DNA of 52,551 nucleotides from Candidatus Margulisiibacteriota bacterium (GTDB taxonomy: Bacteria > Margulisbacteria > WOR-1 > JAHJIW01), in contig JAHJIW010000016.1 of assembly GCA_018823125.1 (NCBI GenBank), positions 1 to 52,551 of the forward strand, written 5' to 3'. The position numbers and the translations under genes were made by a program. Position 1 is the stretch's first letter; each line of letters opens with the position of its first letter. The notes under the pieces are model-generated. The model saw nothing but the letters and a program-made list of their open reading frames with translations. It made no database searches and had not been told where the DNA came from. Positions 25,501-32,976 of the stretch are shown here, one piece after another.

Positions 25501-26540
25501 ACAATAACAACGTCGTAGAAAGTGGTACCGTTTCAATCACTGGAAACACCTTAGGCGAAAATACCGAATCAATTCCTAACTTATCTGAAACCGATTACGA
25601 AGACTTAACTTACTGGGTCGTTCCGGATGTTACCGCTATTACTCTGGCTGATGATGCTTCTGCGGTTGCTCCTGAATCACCAGTTAGTATTACAGCTACA
25701 ATTACTGATTCCTTCAGTAATACTTACAGCTTAGCTGATTTAGCTCCTTACGAAGGATACCTGGTATTCACCTGGACCGCTGATAGTGGTTCTATCGCCG
25801 GAGACTTCTCTGGTATGACCTATACCGCTCCTTCAGATGATGGTAACTATACAATCACCGTTACCTACGGTGAGATCACTGATTCTACCGATAGATATGT
25901 ATCAGCTTCCGGGCCTACCTTTAGCGTGGCCATTGATGGTACAACCTATGACCTAAGCGATATTCCTGAAGTTATCGACCAAAACGCTGAAATCGTGATT
26001 ACCGCTACTGACGCTAACGGCGTAGTTGAAGATACCGTATCAATCACCTTAGATACTGCAGTAGTTGACCGTAGCTCCTTATCAATCCTAGCGGTTGGTT
26101 CTGAATCAACTTCTTTAGACGTTGATTTAAGCTCAGTGGCTCCTTTCTCTGCTGGTGAACATACGCTGGATATGTCAGCTACTGACGCTTCAGGAACCTC
26201 TAATAGTGAAACCATCACTTTCCGTACCTATGATACCTTAGCTATCACTGGTACGCCGATGAACTACCCTAACCCATGTAGCTATACTACTGGTACTACA
26301 ATCCGATACAACCTGACCCAAGATGCTGATATCGTACTTATGATTTACAGCATGACTGGTCAATTCATCTGGAGACGAGCTTATTCATCCGGAACTGTAG
26401 GCGGCAGTGCAGGTCAAAACGAAATTACCTGGGATCTTCAAAACGACTTTGGAACCCGAGTCGGAAACGGTGTATACATTTATATGATCACCACCGGCGG
26501 AAAGGTATTAGGCAGCGGAGAAATAGCCGTATACCACTAA
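22533..26540 (+). CDS. Giant exported Ig-like repeat protein with FlgD-like C-terminal domain, paralogue 2
   Basis: This 1335-aa protein has a signal peptide (KNLLLILLTAIVITVPFAM, cleavage near AHA-AW). Residues ~30-410 are Asp/Tyr/Trp-rich propeller-like repeats; then follow several cadherin/Ig-like modules. The last 93 residues begin MNYPNPCSYT and end GSGEIAVYH, the same FlgD-Ig-like tail as in its neighbours. From about residue 830 to the end it is nearly identical in protein to the 26767 gene, while many codons differ silently. That indicates an older duplication under protein-level selection. It forms its own transcription unit between L2 and T2. Confidence 0.85.
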   Translation: MSKYFKNLLLILLTAIVITVPFAMTAHAAWSGDEYTVKEAQQFSWMYFTPPIVESDGDANIFFYYDSGTHQLARREANTIDLQDATPWYQTNWNETSITTSSNWIDAFDASIDSEDNKYIAYTKYNSGDGVNNLYIEKIGSGSWTVTLDNDAAYDYFEVAVDVYDDGNDIFIGVVGAADKWGGNQNKVFILDTDGNILDTTTAGGGVPYENGELRCAFNKTDARIFAYAFYSEYADTLHFEAYRNGSVISSPIISLDSPQSSNFDMVCDSDGTFHVIYEEENGSGYHYVRQAKVQCTLYTSTVTDTINVTSDSLTSDYYVNSLDVNSEDKLYAVYKTSSYFYYRTQNSGENTWSTQTLILGDPSEPTYDLYLSHDIYDNMYISYATSHDPNVPTLHFSMIDQSAPATPSISGLNNPEYKNNSEHFIFDLVFEDDYCSGIDSFEILADTTVLASGALANGESPKAFDFSYTLAEGEYELTAKIYDADGHSSQSSPITLRIDNTGPEITLTPPAELQYHQEIIGITYGLFASREATFDFTIDDPDIDVGIAGSQVAHIYWTDIDGTTELNLSDTSYAISETSDGRKGYVLSSVDYANNVSLKSIGVLIDTTAPTFTPDANGIEHDGCYGYNESLYISGLVDDVNPNAGNTYSGVQKVEAEFFDDQGISIYGPYTIYEDLAASWEVGTVLSSYEANYLTPFQLGTGTYSVNVISTDWGGNQATEVIPFRIFPSTTISAPANQSVVDESENEVTFAIELNDVSEIDDIEIFVNGTKDGDLDPATVSDFTAINYDLELDDGINEIEVKTSDNQNNYSNDTTTILVDTVASSISATVEIVNQNISGTDYLVPSVSGTGTDPNTNGADEVAGISAIVLGVWEGEYDENNLPQTQPLYNIDYYVDSLRVFNDSTSYSTSETFGGSITDLKLSYEDDPKTYTFVFIVEDFARNSTMRIQYVTLDPAVGPTDATHWTFDPAVPVVPQGQSLDVGYTIKDNNNNVVESGTVSITGNTLGENTESIPNLSETDYEDLTYWVVPDVTAITLADDASAVAPESPVSITATITDSFSNTYSLADLAPYEGYLVFTWTADSGSIAGDFSGMTYTAPSDDGNYTITVTYGEITDSTDRYVSASGPTFSVAIDGTTYDLSDIPEVIDQNAEIVITATDANGVVEDTVSITLDTAVVDRSSLSILAVGSESTSLDVDLSSVAPFSAGEHTLDMSATDASGTSNSETITFRTYDTLAITGTPMNYPNPCSYTTGTTIRYNLTQDADIVLMIYSMTGQFIWRRAYSSGTVGGSAGQNEITWDLQNDFGTRVGNGVYIYMITTGGKVLGSGEIAVYH

Positions 26541-26565
26541 TTCCTTAATTTCCCTTAGATTATAC

Positions 26566-26607
26566 AGAGGAGCATACATTTGCAGATGGCGTGCTCCTCT
26601 TTTTTTT
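26566..26607 (+). terminator. Terminator T2 with GCAGATGGC loop
   Basis: Stem AGAGGAGCA/TGCTCCTCT (26566-26574, 26592-26600), 17-nt loop, then T residues to 26607. GCAGATGGC occupies 26582-26590 of the loop. Stem and loop word are the same as in T1 and T3 although the flanks differ. Confidence 0.85.
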
Positions 26608-26639
26608 GTCCTTTTGGCCAAAATAATCGTTAATTTCAT

Positions 26640-26667
26640 GCAAGTTTGGGGGGTCTGACCCCGATTA
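26640..26667 (+). promoter_or_regulatory. CGAT-type promoter P3 for the 26767 gene
   Basis: GCAAGTTT (26640-26647), a 12-bp spacer and CCCGATTA (26660-26667), with the same CAT prefix as P1, P2 and P4. It starts only 33 bp after terminator T2. Confidence 0.7.
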
Positions 26668-26679
26668 TATAGGTGGAAG

Positions 26680-26755
26680 GAGCATAAAAGCTCTTTCAAG
26701 TCATCTGCAACGACTTACGCATATAGGCGCGATGTCAGATGACACGCTCTTTTTT
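26680..26755 (+). promoter_or_regulatory. Leader attenuator L3
   Basis: A small hairpin GAGC/GCTC (26680-26683, 26690-26693) is followed by GTCATCTGC (26700-26708). CAGATGAC (26736-26743) is exactly complementary to the first eight bases of that element. It is followed by CGCTCT and a T tract to 26755. The terminator stem itself is weaker here (GGCG with CGCT, including one G-T pair), while the long-range pairing is perfect, so the long-range helix may be the selected structure. Confidence 0.55.
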
Positions 26756-26766
26756 ATTAGGAAAAA

Positions 26767-29700
26767 ATGAAGATGATAAAACACATAAAAAATATATTAT
26801 TAGCCTTTTTAACGGTACTGGTTATCGTAGGGTATTTTGCCGTACCCACCTATGCAGTGAACTGGAGTGAATCTTACTACGACGTAAAACCAAGTGTTGA
26901 TGAACCACGTTATCCAAAAGTTTTGGTAGGTGCCGACGGCTACGTCAATATAATTTATGTTGTTGACTTCACAATTTACCACCGCCGGGCTGCAGTGCAG
27001 GACATTATAAATGCTAACCCCTGGTATCATTACAATTGGGATGAATATGAAGTTGATTCGCATTCAACTTGGATCGGCCCGTTAGATGCGGCGCTAGACT
27101 CAGAAGGAAATATTCATATCGCTTATCAAAAATACCAGCCAACCGGAGCCTACGGAGACTACGCAACTATCCACCATAAAATATTTAACGGATCAAGCTG
27201 GAGCAATGGAGCAGAAGGGAATGCATTAGTAGACAATGAACAATATGAATTTCGAGGATCAGTAGCCCTTGACGTATCAACCGATGATAAAGTTGGTATC
27301 GCTGCCTGGTATTACGATAATACTAATGGCGAAGAACATATTACCCGTTATATATTAGATAACGATGGAAATCTATTAGATTTTGGACACGATGAACTTC
27401 CAATTGGCAACAAACTCGATGCAGCCTTTAATAAAAACAATCCGGATAAATTTGGCATTGCTTATATTGATGATTCAGGTGACCTGAGATGGTGGGGACA
27501 TAATCTTGCAAACAACAATGACTACCAATCAACTATTGATAACTGCAATACCGGCTTAGAAAATAATAATATCTTTGTGGTTAGTGATAGTGATGGATAC
27601 TTTCATGTAGCCTATCAATACGAAAATCTTTGGTCAAGAGATGCAATATTATATATTAAAGTCAGCACCGGCGGAAATGTTGTTACTGACTCTTACATTG
27701 TAGATTCCAGCTCTTATAACAGCTGTGACCTAAAATCTTTAACTATTAACAGCCAGGATGAAATGATCGCTGCTTTCTTCGATACCGTAGACGACGAATA
27801 TTACTACTCAACACTCGATCCCAATTACGGCACTTGGGACCAGCCGTATAACTATATCAATGATGAACCGTACGGCTATTCTTCTTTGTTTAATAACTTA
27901 GATATGCAATATAGCACCCAAAACAATATCTTTTTCGTAGTAACCGAAGATTCGGGATCCGACTATGATATAAAACTCAGCATGAAAGACATCTCTCCTC
28001 CGCCCACCCCAACCTTAGATATGTCTAGTTACGTGCTGAATAACAGTAAATATTACACCGGCAACTCTCATCCGGTTATTACGTTTAACTACCAAGACGA
28101 TTACTTCTCAGGGTTAGATGTTTTTGATGTTTACCTTGACGGTTCACTGGATCACAATAACTGGAATATCGCTAACGGCGGCGACGGAAGCTCAACAATT
28201 TCACTTGATACTGAAATCACCTACGAAAAAGCATACAAGATTGAAGTTGAACTATTCGATGAGGCTGGTAATTCCTCAACGACGCCGTACGAATATATTT
28301 ATGTAGACTTCACTGGACCCTCAATACCATCTACACCGCCTTTTGCGCCTGATAACCTGGCTAATGGTCAGATATTAAATCTCAACAATTACACACTATT
28401 AGTCGGAACGGTGAACACCGAAAATGTTAACCTAACCTGGGATACAGTCACGGATGCCGACTTACAAAACGGAGCTCCGGGTTCCGGCGTGGATTCACTC
28501 GTACTCAACTATTTTGAATACACCGGATCATGGGTATATGGTGGAACCGATTCGGTTCCGTATCCAACTGATACTTCTTTTGAATATACTAACTTAGACG
28601 AAGGTTTCTACCTGTTTTTAATGACCGCTACCGATAACGTAGGTAACACCTCAACTGAAGGAGTAGCTTTTGTAAAAGACCTTACGCCCCCAACCTTTGA
28701 AGCCAACGTCAGCGGCATCGTCGCTGATGGTGTATATAGTTCAGAGGTAACTCTAAATCTTATCGGTACCGTTACTGACGTAAATCCAAATGCATATAAT
28801 ACTTATTCCGGTGTTGATACCGTATCACTAGAATTATTCGATGCAGACGGGATTTCTATTTGGTCAAATCCAACTGCATTTGAAGATCCAGCAGTTATTT
28901 GGAACGTTGTAACTGTTGCCACCAGTGCCGCCATTAGCGAAACGCTTCCTGAACTAGATATTGGGCATTATTCGATGGAAATTACCATGACCGACTGGGC
29001 TGGAAATCAAGCTACTTATGTACTCCCCTTCCAGGTATTCCCGCCAACTATCATTAATGATCCAGCTGATCAAAGTATCGTTGACGAAAGCGAAGTTGAA
29101 TTAAACTTTGAAATTGGTACTCAAGACGGAAGCGAATTAGATAACATTGAAATTAACGTTAATGGTTCTAAATACGGAGATTTAGATCCAGCTACCATTT
29201 CTGATTTCACCAGCATTGATTACGAACTCGAACTTGACGATGGTACTAACGAAATCGAAGTAAAAGCATTAGATGCTCAAAGCAACTATTCTTCTGATAC
29301 TAGCACGGTCTTATTAGATACCGTTGATCCTGAAATCGCACCAGTAGTTGAAGTCGTAAACCAAAACATCTCTGGTACCGATTATCTAGTTCCTTCAGTC
29401 AGTGGTAGCGGTACAGATCCTAATACCAATGGCGCTGACGAAGTTGCGGGTATCGAACGTATAGTTCTCGGTGTGTGGGAAGGTGAATACGATTTAAATA
29501 ACGTTCCTCAAACTCAACCGGATTACGAAGTAACCTATTATTCAGATTCATTACATATTCTGGGAGACCCATCTTCTTATTCAACTAGCGAGTCTTTCAG
29601 CGGTTCAATCCCTGATCTTAAGATTGATTACGAAGCTGACCCAGTTCTCTATACTTTTGTATTTGTAATTTCTGACTTTGCTGGTAATGCAGTTACATCT

Positions 29701-30864
29701 ATCCAATATGTAACTCTCGACCCTGCAGTTGGCCCTACTGACGCTACTCACTGGACCTTTGATCCTGCCGTTCCGGTTATTCCTCAAGGCCAATCTGTAG
29801 ATGTTAACTACACTATTAAAGATAACAATAACAACGTTGTTGAAAGTGGCACGGTTTCGATCACCGGAAATACTTTAGGTGAAAATACCGAATCCATACC
29901 TAACTTATCTGAAACCGATTACGAAGATTTAACTTACTGGGTGGTTCCAGATGTTACCGCAATTGACTTAGCTGACGATTCTTCTGCGATTGCTCCTACA
30001 TCACCAGTTAGTATTACTGCAACGATTACTGACTCTTTCAGTAATACTTACAGCTTAGCTGACCTGTCAGCTTACGAAGGATACTTAGTATTTACCTGGA
30101 CCGCTGATAGTGGTTCAATCGCTGGAGACTTCTCTGGCACGACCTATACTACTCCTTCAGATGATGGAAACTACACTATCACCGTTACCTACGGTGAGAT
30201 CACTGATTCTACCGATAGATACGTATCTAGCTCTGGTCCTGAATTTAGCATTGCGATCGACGGTGAGACTTACGACTTAAGCGAAATCCCAGAGGTTATC
30301 GACCAAAACGCTGAAATCGTAATTACCGCTACTGACGCTAATGGTGTAGTTGAAGATACCGTATCTATTACCCTGGACACTTCTGCGATTGACCGCAGCT
30401 CCTTATCAATTTTAGCGGTTGGTTCCGAATCTACTTCCTTAGACGTTAACTTAAGCTCAGTGGCTCCTTTCTCAGCTGGTGAACACACCCTGGATATATC
30501 AGCTACGGATGCTGCTGGTACCTCTAATAGTGAAACGATCACGTTCCGTACCTATGACATGTTAGCCGTCACTGGTACTCCAATGAACTACCCTAACCCA
30601 TGTAGCTATACTACTGGTACTACCATTCGTTACAACCTGACCCAGGATGCGGATATCGTACTCATGATCTACAGCATGACCGGTCAATTCATCTGGAGAC
30701 GAGCTTATGCTGCCGGAATTACCGGTGGTAGCGCTGGTCAAAACGAAATTACTTGGGACTTACAAAATGACTTTGGAACCAGAGTCGGAAACGGTGTTTA
30801 CATCTACATGATCACTTCCGGCGGCAAGGTATTAGGCAGCGGAGAAATAGCCGTATACCACTAA
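26767..30864 (+). CDS. Giant exported Ig-like repeat protein with FlgD-like C-terminal domain, paralogue 3
   Basis: This 1365-aa paralogue of the 22533 product has a signal peptide (HIKNILLAFLTVLVIVGYFA, cleavage near TYA-VN). The N-terminal third is a divergent propeller-like region of ~400 residues. Ig/cadherin-like modules follow, including PLDIGHYS/DWAGNQAT segments shared with the paralogue. The C-terminal ~500 residues are almost the same, ending in the 93-residue MNYPNPCSYT domain. The N-terminal regions share only scattered motifs, so ligand or attachment specificity may differ while the export and display part is kept. Confidence 0.85.
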   Translation: MKMIKHIKNILLAFLTVLVIVGYFAVPTYAVNWSESYYDVKPSVDEPRYPKVLVGADGYVNIIYVVDFTIYHRRAAVQDIINANPWYHYNWDEYEVDSHSTWIGPLDAALDSEGNIHIAYQKYQPTGAYGDYATIHHKIFNGSSWSNGAEGNALVDNEQYEFRGSVALDVSTDDKVGIAAWYYDNTNGEEHITRYILDNDGNLLDFGHDELPIGNKLDAAFNKNNPDKFGIAYIDDSGDLRWWGHNLANNNDYQSTIDNCNTGLENNNIFVVSDSDGYFHVAYQYENLWSRDAILYIKVSTGGNVVTDSYIVDSSSYNSCDLKSLTINSQDEMIAAFFDTVDDEYYYSTLDPNYGTWDQPYNYINDEPYGYSSLFNNLDMQYSTQNNIFFVVTEDSGSDYDIKLSMKDISPPPTPTLDMSSYVLNNSKYYTGNSHPVITFNYQDDYFSGLDVFDVYLDGSLDHNNWNIANGGDGSSTISLDTEITYEKAYKIEVELFDEAGNSSTTPYEYIYVDFTGPSIPSTPPFAPDNLANGQILNLNNYTLLVGTVNTENVNLTWDTVTDADLQNGAPGSGVDSLVLNYFEYTGSWVYGGTDSVPYPTDTSFEYTNLDEGFYLFLMTATDNVGNTSTEGVAFVKDLTPPTFEANVSGIVADGVYSSEVTLNLIGTVTDVNPNAYNTYSGVDTVSLELFDADGISIWSNPTAFEDPAVIWNVVTVATSAAISETLPELDIGHYSMEITMTDWAGNQATYVLPFQVFPPTIINDPADQSIVDESEVELNFEIGTQDGSELDNIEINVNGSKYGDLDPATISDFTSIDYELELDDGTNEIEVKALDAQSNYSSDTSTVLLDTVDPEIAPVVEVVNQNISGTDYLVPSVSGSGTDPNTNGADEVAGIERIVLGVWEGEYDLNNVPQTQPDYEVTYYSDSLHILGDPSSYSTSESFSGSIPDLKIDYEADPVLYTFVFVISDFAGNAVTSIQYVTLDPAVGPTDATHWTFDPAVPVIPQGQSVDVNYTIKDNNNNVVESGTVSITGNTLGENTESIPNLSETDYEDLTYWVVPDVTAIDLADDSSAIAPTSPVSITATITDSFSNTYSLADLSAYEGYLVFTWTADSGSIAGDFSGTTYTTPSDDGNYTITVTYGEITDSTDRYVSSSGPEFSIAIDGETYDLSEIPEVIDQNAEIVITATDANGVVEDTVSITLDTSAIDRSSLSILAVGSESTSLDVNLSSVAPFSAGEHTLDISATDAAGTSNSETITFRTYDMLAVTGTPMNYPNPCSYTTGTTIRYNLTQDADIVLMIYSMTGQFIWRRAYAAGITGGSAGQNEITWDLQNDFGTRVGNGVYIYMITSGGKVLGSGEIAVYH

Positions 30865-30891
30865 TCACATAGGATTCCCTTAAATTATATT

Positions 30892-30933
30892 GAGGAGCAT
30901 TACATTAGCAGATGGCGTGCTCCTCTTTTTTTT
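30892..30933 (+). terminator. Terminator T3 with GCAGATGGC loop
   Basis: Stem GAGGAGCA/TGCTCCTC (30892-30899, 30918-30925), an 18-nt loop holding GCAGATGGC (30908-30916), and T residues to 30933. This is the third terminator with the same stem and loop word. Confidence 0.85.
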
Positions 30934-30966
30934 GTCTTTTCGGAAGAAAAAAAACCGCAAAATCAT

Positions 30967-30994
30967 GCAAGTTTAGGGTGGTTGAACCCGATAA
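30967..30994 (+). promoter_or_regulatory. CGAT-type promoter P4 for the second PorV-like gene
   Basis: GCAAGTTT (30967-30974), 12-bp spacer, CCCGATAA (30987-30994), the closest of the set to the FliA/WhiG -10 consensus GCCGATAA. The CAT prefix is again present. Confidence 0.72.
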
Positions 30995-31004
30995 TATAAG
31001 TGAA

Positions 31005-31072
31005 GCCATCTGCAATAATAGAATATTACTATAGAAGAGCGGATGCAGTTGGCACGCTCTTTAAGTTTTTTT
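31005..31072 (+). promoter_or_regulatory. Leader attenuator L4
   Basis: GCCATCTGC (31005-31013) lies at the predicted 5' end of the RNA. Downstream a terminator-like hairpin AAGAGCG/CGCTCTT (31035-31041, 31055-31061) is followed by a T-rich run to 31072. Its loop contains GCAGTTGGC (31045-31053), which pairs with the 5' element at eight of nine positions. The PorV-like start codon is 12 bp further on. Confidence 0.63.
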
Positions 31073-31083
31073 AAGAGGTAAAA

Positions 31084-32271
31084 ATGAGAAAGGCAAAATC
31101 AAAAGTTAATAGGAGGATAGTTAAGCTGCTCGTTTCAGCAGCCCTTATCTTATCAGTATTAGCACTGCAGAGTGCGGTTTTTGCTGCTGACTCTACTACC
31201 GCTGATACTACCATTGTTTGTTACGGCGCTAAATCTGTTTCCATGGGTCGCGCTTCTACTGCTTTATCACTCGGTACGGCTTCGATCTTCTCTAACCCAG
31301 CTGGTACCGTTACTGATACACAATGGGGCATTACTTCAATGTCTACCCAATTACTTCACCGTGTTTCTTATCAAATGTTAGCTGGTACCTATAATTACGG
31401 TAATGCTACCTACGGTCTAGGTTACGTTTCAGCTTCTACCCCAGCTGGTTATTACACCACTGATTCTGGAAGCTTAGCTTCTGCTCAACCGATCTCTTAC
31501 GGAGATACTACCCTTGCTATGTCTTGTGGTTACAAAGTTAACGACCAATTCAATAACCCTAGATCCATTGGTGACCTGACGGTTGGTGCTACTTTAAAGC
31601 TAGTTAACAAAGGCTTTGCTGGTACTGGCGTAGACGGTTATTCTGGTTCTGGTTATGCGACTGATTTTGGTGTTATATTAGAAAATAACGATGGGTTAGC
31701 TTTAGGAGCTACCCTAACCAACATCCTGAGCTCAGTTTCTTGGGCTTCTGGATACTCTGAAGGGCTACCGGCTGCATTCAAATTTGGTGGCGCTAAGACC
31801 TTACTTGAAGACAAGCTAACGATCAGTGCTGATACTGACGTTTCTTTATCTTCATACCCGCTAACTATGCACATTGGTGCTGAGTACAAGCCAATTTCTA
31901 TCATTTCAGTAAGAGCTGGTTTTGACCAAGCGGCATCTACTACTGGCGACAATGCTGGAACTACTTCTACCAACCTAACTGCTGGTATTGGTATCAACTA
32001 TAAAGGCGTTAGTTTCGATTATGCTTACCGACAAGATTCAACTCTAGAAGATAACATGACTCACTACTTCTCAATTTCTTATTCTCCTGAGGTTGAAGAA
32101 ACCACCGTTGTTAAGAAACCTGCTGAAGACAAAGCTGTAGCTGAATTAGCTGAGATTTCCGGCGATGCTAAAGACTTAAGTGAGCCTGCCAAAGTGGCGG
32201 CTAAAGAACCTGCTAAAGTAGCCTCTGAAATTGACTCTGATCTAGCCGAATTAATGGAGCTGGATAGATAA
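31084..32271 (+). CDS. PorV/UPF0164-type outer-membrane protein, copy 2
   Basis: This 395-aa protein is almost identical in its mature part to the 20915 product, with the same N-terminus (DSTTADTTIVCYGAKSVSMG), the same SNPAG turn and the same charged tail ending SDLAELMELDR. The signal peptide differs clearly (RRIVKLLVSAALILSVLALQ), as does the tail repeat (EPAKVA instead of EPTKIA). Unlike copy 1 it has its own promoter and leader. No terminator with the GCAGATGGC loop follows it. A role in exporting or anchoring the FlgD-tailed proteins is inferred from family and neighbourhood. Confidence 0.75.
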   Translation: MRKAKSKVNRRIVKLLVSAALILSVLALQSAVFAADSTTADTTIVCYGAKSVSMGRASTALSLGTASIFSNPAGTVTDTQWGITSMSTQLLHRVSYQMLAGTYNYGNATYGLGYVSASTPAGYYTTDSGSLASAQPISYGDTTLAMSCGYKVNDQFNNPRSIGDLTVGATLKLVNKGFAGTGVDGYSGSGYATDFGVILENNDGLALGATLTNILSSVSWASGYSEGLPAAFKFGGAKTLLEDKLTISADTDVSLSSYPLTMHIGAEYKPISIISVRAGFDQAASTTGDNAGTTSTNLTAGIGINYKGVSFDYAYRQDSTLEDNMTHYFSISYSPEVEETTVVKKPAEDKAVAELAEISGDAKDLSEPAKVAAKEPAKVASEIDSDLAELMELDR

Positions 32272-32285
32272 TCTGCCCCCCCCTC

Positions 32286-32890
32286 TCACTTAATTTCTCC
32301 TAACAATCTATTTATCTGCTCAGGGGATGGAAGTTCACCTCGCAATTCAGCAGGAACGGTTGAAAACATTTGAAAACGTGCAACCCCAATCGGCTTATTT
32401 GATTCTCGCAAAGCATATTCAACAATGGTCTGATTTTTATTTTTGCACAATATAATGCCAATTGATGGATTTTCATCTGGCAGTCGTATTAAGTCATCCG
32501 AATGTAAAACTCGCGCTCAAGGTCATCCCGGCATTTCTCCATTATTATCAAATTATGTGTCCACCCAATTTCTGCAACCAATGGTTGCAGTTTTAGTTTT
32601 TCCTTATAGCTGTCGTAAAACCTTCGCATGTACCATATATTCCTAAACGAAAAGCCTCGAATGCCTGGAAACTCCGCTTGCAAATCTTTTGCCAGATTTT
32701 CAACAATCGATTTTCCCCGCGTTTTCCCTTCCTGCCGCTCACCAATCATTTCACCAATGTCCCAGTAAAGCGAAATAAGCTCTTTATTAACTGATTTAAG
32801 AGCCTCATATTGAGCTGCCCTAATTCTTCGCTTTATATCATTCAATAAATTTATGTATTTATCACCCTTGATTGGGATTAGCTCGTTCAT
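32286..32890 (-). pseudogene. YhcG/DUF1016 PDDEXK nuclease, internally deleted
   Basis: The first 133 codons (32890-32489) are a good DUF1016 N-terminal domain (LISLYWDIGEMIGERQEGK; GFSFRNIWYMRRFY). They break off after EREFYIRMT. Directly downstream, in another frame (about 32479-32286), the conserved C-terminus of the same family continues: LPDENPSIGIILCKNKNQT, then EYALRESNKPIGVA and LPSPEQINRLLGEIK followed by a stop. About 150-200 middle residues, including the nuclease core, are missing, and the frame changes at the junction. It lies just after the PorV-like copy 2 and is probably a remnant of a mobile or defence-associated gene. Confidence 0.85.
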
Positions 32891-32976
32891 GCCTCAATAT
32901 AAGCAATTTTTCTGCCAATATATATATGCTCAGAAGTGTCAAAAATTACAACAAGGGAGAAAAGAGTGTGGTTAAA

